From: an uncultured Eubacteriales bacterium
GTDB lineage: Bacteria > Bacillota > Clostridia > Lachnospirales > Lachnospiraceae
Direction: 5' to 3'
Assembly (NCBI GenBank): GCA_900314555.1
Contig: OMVQ01000009.1
Location: 1-64,000 of the forward strand
Length of the DNA: 64,000 bases
The notes beneath the pieces were generated by a model, which did not search any database, had not been told where the DNA came from, and saw only the letters and a program-made list of their open reading frames with translations. Positions within the stretch are counted from its first letter, which is position 1. The number at the start of each line of letters is the position of its first letter. Below are positions 58,565 to 64,000 of this stretch, piece after piece. Made by a program: the position numbers and the translations under genes.

Positions 58565-61500
58565 CTACATAAAATCGAATAATGAAATCTGGTTGGATTC
58601 AGGAATATCTCCAAGTATTCCTAAATCGTCCATTAAATCTACAACCGTCTTACTTGCTTTCGAACGCTCTCTTAAATCATCTTTTGATAAGAATGGTCCG
58701 TCTAGTGCAGCATCTACCACCGCATCTGCCGCCTTATCTCCCATTCCCTCGATTGTACTTAATGCAGGCATTAATTTGTTACCGAAAATCTGGAATTTAT
58801 GTGCAGCGACTCTGTATAAATCTATTGGTTCAAATTCAAAGCCTCTTGCATACATTTCCTGAACAAGCTTCATATCCTTAAGCATATCTTCTTCTTTATT
58901 ACTTAGCTGTTTTGTTTCCTTACGCTTCTTAAAATCTGCCATATAATATTCAAGACGTTCACGTCCCATACACATATATTCATAGCTGAATGCTGATGCT
59001 CTTATGCTGAAATATGCCGCATAATATGCAAGTGGATAAAACACCTTGAAATATGCGATTCTGTAAGCCATCATAACGTATGCTGCCGCATGTGCCTTAG
59101 GGAACATATATTTAATCTTAAGACATGAATCTATGTACCATTGTGGAACATCATGCTTCTTCATTTCTTCAATCCATTCAGGCTTAAGTCCCTTACCTTT
59201 ACGGACAGATTCCATAATGGTAAATGACTGCTCAGACTCTAAACCTTTGTTAATAAGATATATCATAATATCATCTCGGGTACAGATAGCTGTAGAAATC
59301 GTAGCATCACCATTTAAAATAACGGTCTGCGCATTGTTAAGCCATACGTCTGTACCATGTGACAATCCTGAGATTCTTACTAAGTCAGAGAAAGTCTGTG
59401 GCTTAGTATCTATAAGCATCTGGATAACAAAATCTGTACCAAACTCAGGTATTCCAAGTGCGCCTAACGGACAGCCGCCGATATCTTCAGGCTTAATTCC
59501 AAGTGCTTCTGTACTTGCAAATAAAGACATAACCTCTTTATTATCAAGTGGAATATTCTTAGCATCTAAGCCAGTGATGTCCTCTAACATTCTTATCATA
59601 GTAGGATCATCGTGTCCGAGAATATCAAGTTTCAAAAGGTTGTGGTCAATTGAATGGTAATCGAAATGTGTCGTTACCGTCTTAGTTGTCATATCATTTG
59701 CAGGGTGCTGTACCGGTGTAAATGTATTAATGTTATGTCCTATTGGAAGAACTATAATTCCTCCCGGATGCTGTCCGGTTGTTCTTCTGACTCCCGTACA
59801 GCCTTTAGAAATTCTTGTTACTTCGCATCTTCTCTTCTTAATTCCACGCTCTTCACAATATTTTCTAACATATGCTTCAGCAGTTTTCTCGGCAACTGTA
59901 CCGATTGTTCCTGCTCTGAACGTCTGACCTTTACCAAAGATAACTTCCGTATATTCATGCGCCTTACTCTGATATTCACCAGAGAAGTTAAGGTCGATAT
60001 CCGGCTCTTTATTACCCTTGAAACCTAAGAAAGTCTCAAATGGTATGTCAAATCCTGCCTTGACTAATTCTTCACCACAGTTCGGACACTTTCTGTCAGG
60101 CATATCGCAACCTGCACCACCGGTATATTTCTTAACCTCCGGTGAATCAAAATCATAAAAATGACATTTCTTACAATAATAATGTGGGCTTAGAGGATTA
60201 ACCTCTGTTATACCTGCCATTGTTGCTACGAACGAAGAACCAACTGAACCTCTCGAACCAACAAGGTAGCCGTCCTCATTTGATTTCCACACAAGCTTCT
60301 GTGCAATAATGTACATAACTGCGAAACCATTAGAAATAATCGAATTAAGCTCACGCTCTAATCTCTCAGTAACTATTTCCGGAAGATTTTCGCCATACAT
60401 TTTATGCGCAGTATCATAACAGATATCTCTTAGAATCTGGTCGGAATTCTCGATTACAGGCGGACATTTATCAGGGCAGACAGGGAACATATTCTCAACC
60501 ATATCCGCAATCTTATTTGTATTAGTAACTACGACTTCATACGCCTTATCTGTTCCTAAATATTTGAATTCCTCTAACATCTCATCAGTACTTCTGAAAT
60601 ATAAAGGAGCCTGTTTATCCGCATCTTTAAAGCCCTTGCATGCCATTATAATTCTTCTGTATACCTCGTCCTGAGGATCTAGAAAATGAACATCGCATGT
60701 AGCTACAACTAACTTATTAAACTGTTCACCTAATTTAACAATTCGTCTGTTAATATCCTGTAATTCTTCAATAGTTGTTACCGAATATTTATCACTTTCT
60801 AACATAAATTCGTTATTACCAATAGGCTGTATCTCAAGGTAATCGTAGAACTCTACTAATCTTGTAATCTCTTCTTCGCTTTTGCCACCAACTAATGCCT
60901 GGTATAACTCTCCGGCTTCGCAGGCAGAACCAATAATAAGTCCCTCTTTATGCTTTAGATAGTCACTCTTAGGTATTCTTGGCTGTCTGTTGAAATATTC
61001 TATATTTGAATTAGAAATAAGCTCATACAAATGTACTCGTCCCACTTCATTAGTCGCTAATATAATTGCGTGGTGGGTTGGAAGCTTCTTAATTCTCTCC
61101 ACACTTGTAGTTCCCATTTCATTTATTCCGTCAAGGGTAAATATATCCCTTACCTTTAACATCTCTATGAATTTAACGAAGATTTCTGCTGTACAGCCCG
61201 CATCATCAACAGCTCTGTGGTGGTTCTCTAATGATACGTTCAATGCTTTTGCTACGTTATCTAACTTATATTTACTGATATGAGGAAGTAACATTCTGGC
61301 AAGTGCAACGGTATCTACGATGGTGTAATCTCTTTCTATGCCAAGCTTCTTGCCCTCACTTATTATGAAACTCATATCAAAATCTGCATTATGTGCCACC
61401 ATTACCGCACCCTCACAGAACTTAAGAAATTCAGGCAGAATCTTATCTATTGTAGGTGCATCGATTACCATACCGTCATTTATACTTGTAAGCTGCTCTA

Positions 61501-63085
61501 TTCTGTATGGAATAGGTTCTTCTGGATTAACAAATGTACTGAATTTATCAACTATTTCTCCTTTAGACACCTTAACAGCACCGATTTCAATTATCTTATT
61601 ATATAACGGACTGAACCCTGTGGTTTCAATATCGAATACAACATAATCATCATCAAGACTCTGATTCTTAGAGTTAGTTACGACCGTCTTTAAATCATCT
61701 ACTAAATACGCTTCAACTCCATATATCATCTTGAAATCAAACATTTCTTTAAAGCTGAACTTACCCTCTAGTTTCTGAAGTGCGTGCCATGCTTCCGTGA
61801 AGCCCTGGACTACACCATGGTCGGTAATTGCCATCGCAGTATGTCCCCACTCTTTTGCTCTTGCAATTAGGTCCTTAACATCAGCCACACCGTCCATATC
61901 ACTTAACTTCGTATGACAATGAAGTTCAACTCTTTTCTCAACACTTGTATCTAATCTCTTAACCGTAAAGTCAGAAATCTTCATAATTCCTGATACTGAA
62001 TTAATAATCAAATCATTATCAAATTTATCAACTGTGGTGATACCCTTTACTTTGATAAACATTCCCTTTTTGACCTTATCCGTAAACTCTTTAAGATTCT
62101 CATCACGCATAAACAGTTTAATAACGATTGAATCTGTGAAATCAGATATAACAATACTAAGAATAGTTCTCTCATTTCTTATAGGACGTTCTTCTATATC
62201 AATTACCTGTCCGCGGACTATTACTTCTCCCATCTCTCCCTCGATTTCACGAAGCGTAATACTCTGTCCCTCAAAGTCTCTGCCGTATAAGACATCCGGA
62301 TTATCTGAACGTCTAAAGCTTCTGTTAAAGCCTCCCTCTCTCTTCTTAAAGCCACCCTCAGATTTATCATAACCGCTGCCATTAGAGTTATTAGGATTAT
62401 TATTCTTCTTAGCTGCTATAGAATTATCATTTTTAACCTTATCTGACTTTGGTGATTTTTCTTCACTCTGGCTGTTTGTAACAGCATCAACATTTTTATT
62501 ACTTTTGCTGCTTTTTATATTAGAAATAATAGATGCAACCTCCTGCTGCATCTTTAATTCATTAATCTTTTCATACTTAAGCTCTGTAACTTCCTCAAAA
62601 TTATATCTGACTTCTGTGGTTATTCCACATCTTTCATTAAATATTTTCTCTAAGATTCTCTTTAATTCAGATGATTTCTCTTCAGCAATAACCGTATCAT
62701 CTAACTTAATATTCATAATATCATTATCAAATGTAATCTCAGCTTTATTCAAAATGCTATACTCCATTATGCTGTAATTATACAATTCAAGCATAATACT
62801 GTCCTTATACATATTAAATAAATTCTCGGAATTATACTGGCTTGATAAATTATAATGTTCAATGATTTTTACCGAAAGTCTGCCATTAAACATTGAAGCA
62901 ACCGCTTTCTCCATCTTATATATATCTGATTTATGTATTAGCCTGTTACTCTCTATATAAATGCGAATAGAACTCTTAGCGCGGTTATTAACTATTCGCT
63001 TAACCATAATATCACTAAAGAGTTCTAACAATTCTTCGTCTACTTTTATACCATCAAAAACTTCAAAAAACCTTTTGCTTTCCAA
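58565..63085 (-). CDS. polC: DNA polymerase III PolC-type alpha subunit
   Basis: PolC is the replicative polymerase of low-GC Gram-positives. The 1506-residue protein has an N-terminal domain, a Lys/Asn/Gly-rich linker (about 195-255) and an OB fold (about 275-370). The PHP domain begins at VELHCHTKLSDMDG (about 388) and is interrupted by a DnaQ-like exonuclease with FDIETTGFSP (about 483) and HNADFDMSFI. The zinc site CKKC...CDMPDRKCPNC lies near 970-1000, then the polymerase with EPDIDLNFSGEYQ. The start is TTG at 63085 with AAGGTTGAG upstream. Confidence 0.97.
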   Translation of the reverse strand: MESKRFFEVFDGIKVDEELLELFSDIMVKRIVNNRAKSSIRIYIESNRLIHKSDIYKMEKAVASMFNGRLSVKIIEHYNLSSQYNSENLFNMYKDSIMLELYNYSIMEYSILNKAEITFDNDIMNIKLDDTVIAEEKSSELKRILEKIFNERCGITTEVRYNFEEVTELKYEKINELKMQQEVASIISNIKSSKSNKNVDAVTNSQSEEKSPKSDKVKNDNSIAAKKNNNPNNSNGSGYDKSEGGFKKREGGFNRSFRRSDNPDVLYGRDFEGQSITLREIEGEMGEVIVRGQVIDIEERPIRNERTILSIVISDFTDSIVIKLFMRDENLKEFTDKVKKGMFIKVKGITTVDKFDNDLIINSVSGIMKISDFTVKRLDTSVEKRVELHCHTKLSDMDGVADVKDLIARAKEWGHTAMAITDHGVVQGFTEAWHALQKLEGKFSFKEMFDFKMIYGVEAYLVDDLKTVVTNSKNQSLDDDYVVFDIETTGFSPLYNKIIEIGAVKVSKGEIVDKFSTFVNPEEPIPYRIEQLTSINDGMVIDAPTIDKILPEFLKFCEGAVMVAHNADFDMSFIISEGKKLGIERDYTIVDTVALARMLLPHISKYKLDNVAKALNVSLENHHRAVDDAGCTAEIFVKFIEMLKVRDIFTLDGINEMGTTSVERIKKLPTHHAIILATNEVGRVHLYELISNSNIEYFNRQPRIPKSDYLKHKEGLIIGSACEAGELYQALVGGKSEEEITRLVEFYDYLEIQPIGNNEFMLESDKYSVTTIEELQDINRRIVKLGEQFNKLVVATCDVHFLDPQDEVYRRIIMACKGFKDADKQAPLYFRSTDEMLEEFKYLGTDKAYEVVVTNTNKIADMVENMFPVCPDKCPPVIENSDQILRDICYDTAHKMYGENLPEIVTERLERELNSIISNGFAVMYIIAQKLVWKSNEDGYLVGSRGSVGSSFVATMAGITEVNPLSPHYYCKKCHFYDFDSPEVKKYTGGAGCDMPDRKCPNCGEELVKAGFDIPFETFLGFKGNKEPDIDLNFSGEYQSKAHEYTEVIFGKGQTFRAGTIGTVAEKTAEAYVRKYCEERGIKKRRCEVTRISKGCTGVRRTTGQHPGGIIVLPIGHNINTFTPVQHPANDMTTKTVTTHFDYHSIDHNLLKLDILGHDDPTMIRMLEDITGLDAKNIPLDNKEVMSLFASTEALGIKPEDIGGCPLGALGIPEFGTDFVIQMLIDTKPQTFSDLVRISGLSHGTDVWLNNAQTVILNGDATISTAICTRDDIMIYLINKGLESEQSFTIMESVRKGKGLKPEWIEEMKKHDVPQWYIDSCLKIKYMFPKAHAAAYVMMAYRIAYFKVFYPLAYYAAYFSIRASAFSYEYMCMGRERLEYYMADFKKRKETKQLSNKEEDMLKDMKLVQEMYARGFEFEPIDLYRVAAHKFQIFGNKLMPALSTIEGMGDKAADAVVDAALDGPFLSKDDLRERSKASKTVVDLMDDLGILGDIPESNQISLFDFM

Positions 63086-63136
63086 AATTTCTCAACCTTT
63101 CATCTACTGCTTGCCTATGTTTTTACCTTCTTTTGC

Positions 63137-63201
63137 TGCCTGTCACACGCTTACTGTCTTAATGCTTTAATATCTACTTAGACTTAAGCTGCTGACAGGC
63201 A
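63137..63201. repeat. Structured inverted repeat between ispG and polC
   Basis: TGCCTGTCA (63137-63145) and TGACAGGCA (63193-63201) form the outer stem; inner segments GCTTAAGTCT and AGACAGTAAGC add pairing. No clear U-run follows on the minus strand. It may be a weak terminator or a processing site. Confidence 0.5.
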
Positions 63202-63213
63202 CATTTTAAAAAG

Positions 63214-64000
63214 TTACTGTCCACACATAGTCTTAAGTTCTTCTTCAAATTCAGCTAATAATGAGCTTTCAGGTACTTTCTTAATTATCTCACCTTTTTT
63301 AATAATTAAGCCTTCGCCTTTTCCGCCTGCAATACCTAAATCTGCTTCCTTAGCTTCGCCCGGTCCGTTAACCGCACAGCCCATTACCGCAACTTTCAAG
63401 TCTGCATTATATTTTTCTACGATTTTCTCTACTTTATTAGCAAGTGAGATTAAATCTATCTGCGTTCTTCCACAGGTAGGACAGGATACAACACTTATTC
63501 CACCTTTTCTGATTCCGAGTGTTTTCAAGATAAGATTAGCTGTCTTAATCTCTTCTACCGGAGTTCCTGTAAGCGAAACTCTTATTGTATCACCGATTCC
63601 CTCATGCAGAATGATTCCAAGTCCTACTGAGGATTTGATATTACCTGAATAAAGTGTTCCAGATTCAGTTATTCCGACATGAAGCGGATAATTAGTCTTA
63701 GTCGCAATTAATTCATGTGCTTTAACACACATAAGGACATCTGATGACTTAATACTTATTACCAGATTATCATAGCCGAGGTCCTCTATTAATTTTACTT
63801 TATTTAAGGCGCTTTCAACTATTCCCTCTGCTGTTACGTGTCCATATTTCTCTAATATATCTTTCTCAAGCGAACCACTGTTAACACCGACTCTGATAGG
63901 AATATTTCTTTCCTTAGCTACATCAACTACGGCTTTAACTCTGTCAATTGAACCAATATTACCGGGATTAATTCTGATTTTATCTGCACCATTCTCCATT
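63214..64000 (-). CDS. ispG: 4-hydroxy-3-methylbut-2-enyl diphosphate synthase (partial)
   Basis: IspG makes HMBPP in the methylerythritol phosphate route to isoprenoids, using a 4Fe-4S cluster. The window holds the C-terminal 261 or so residues; the frame runs off the right edge, so the true start is outside. ENGADKIRINPGNIGS, IPIRVGVNSGSLEKDIL, LHVGITESGT, and the cluster Cys in VVSCPTCGRTQIDLI and VAVMGCAVNGPGEA are visible. It lies upstream of polC. Confidence 0.96.
   Translation of the reverse strand, partial: MENGADKIRINPGNIGSIDRVKAVVDVAKERNIPIRVGVNSGSLEKDILEKYGHVTAEGIVESALNKVKLIEDLGYDNLVISIKSSDVLMCVKAHELIATKTNYPLHVGITESGTLYSGNIKSSVGLGIILHEGIGDTIRVSLTGTPVEEIKTANLILKTLGIRKGGISVVSCPTCGRTQIDLISLANKVEKIVEKYNADLKVAVMGCAVNGPGEAKEADLGIAGGKGEGLIIKKGEIIKKVPESSLLAEFEEELKTMCGQ

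Noticed and set aside
59133-59660. 175-codon + strand frame opposite polC
   Set aside because: Shadow of the polymerase domain of PolC, with no independent support.

Overview
The window reads as a stretch of chromosome from a low-GC Firmicute of the class Clostridia, most like a Lachnospiraceae genome of the Lachnospira/Eubacterium type. That placement is an inference from gene content and order: PolC-type polymerase, SpoIVA, CheX and FlhB/FliK-like proteins, RecU, a small alarmone synthetase, a [FeFe]-hydrogenase-like protein, and the rplS-lepB-rbgA-rnhB neighbourhood. Species cannot be settled by reading. Apart from one tRNA-Leu and the tail of a + strand transcript at the left edge, every gene I can support lies on the minus strand. 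Operons therefore run from high to low coordinates.

Layout, left to right. 1-0.6 kb: tmRNA (ssrA) with promoter and terminator. 0.6-6.4 kb: smpB, rnr, secG, a four-helix membrane protein under a cre-like promoter, an RNase E/G-family protein and a DUF2344 protein. 6.3-13.7 kb: a radical SAM protein and a partial histidine operon read hisZ-hisG-hisD-hisB-hisIE, with a consensus promoter and a palindromic leader. 13.7-16.7 kb: recU, an RluA-type pseudouridine synthase, a membrane protein and an SDR. 16.8-20.5 kb: a YgiQ-type radical SAM gene flanked by copies of a small palindromic repeat, an RsuA-type synthase and an alarmone synthetase. 20.5-27.8 kb: a frameshifted GAF-GGDEF protein, an FtsA-like ATPase, coaE and polA. 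27.9-29.7 kb: a zinc-finger anti-sigma-like protein, a decayed toxin-antitoxin locus and tRNA-Leu. 29.7-36.7 kb: a membrane-anchored MutS-like ATPase, an NCS2 purine permease, spoIVA, a hydrogenase-like protein and a DUF2442-like protein. 36.8-45.7 kb: a MalT/LuxR-type regulator, gpsA-plsY-der, a DUF512 protein, pgeF, a YraN protein and an FlhB-C-like protein. 45.7-49.2 kb: a FliK-like protein, rnhB and rbgA. 49.4-54.5 kb: a block of accessory genes (nitroreductase, MATE/MarR pair, acetyltransferase, DUF1062, CD3324-like, azoreductase-like) that separates rbgA from lepB-rplS. 54.5-64 kb: lepB, rplS, cheX, tRNA-Glu, a DHH phosphoesterase, an unrecognised nuclease-like protein, polC and the 3' part of ispG.

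How the parts fit. Most of the window is housekeeping: trans-translation and RNA decay (ssrA, smpB, rnr, rng-like), histidine synthesis, DNA replication and recombination (polA, polC, recU, rnhB), phospholipid synthesis (gpsA, plsY), ribosome maturation (der, rbgA, pseudouridine synthases), protein export (secG, lepB) and the isoprenoid pathway (ispG). SpoIVA points to sporulation ancestry; CheX and the FliK/FlhB-like proteins point to motility.

I see no prophage, insertion sequence, CRISPR array or defence island. The most unusual items are a degenerate HisA/HisF-like barrel fused to HisIE, a GGDEF gene broken in a run of nine A, a hairpin that hides the spoIVA ribosome-binding site except from a candidate internal sigma-E promoter, an internally deleted RelE/HigB-type toxin under an intact operator-promoter, a 29-base repeat flanking ygiQ, and two candidate leader peptides. 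Gaps not listed separately (468-505, 540-637, 29507-29672, 36296-36399, 43872-44020, 49157-49349, 57623-57775) are AT-rich and show nothing I can support.
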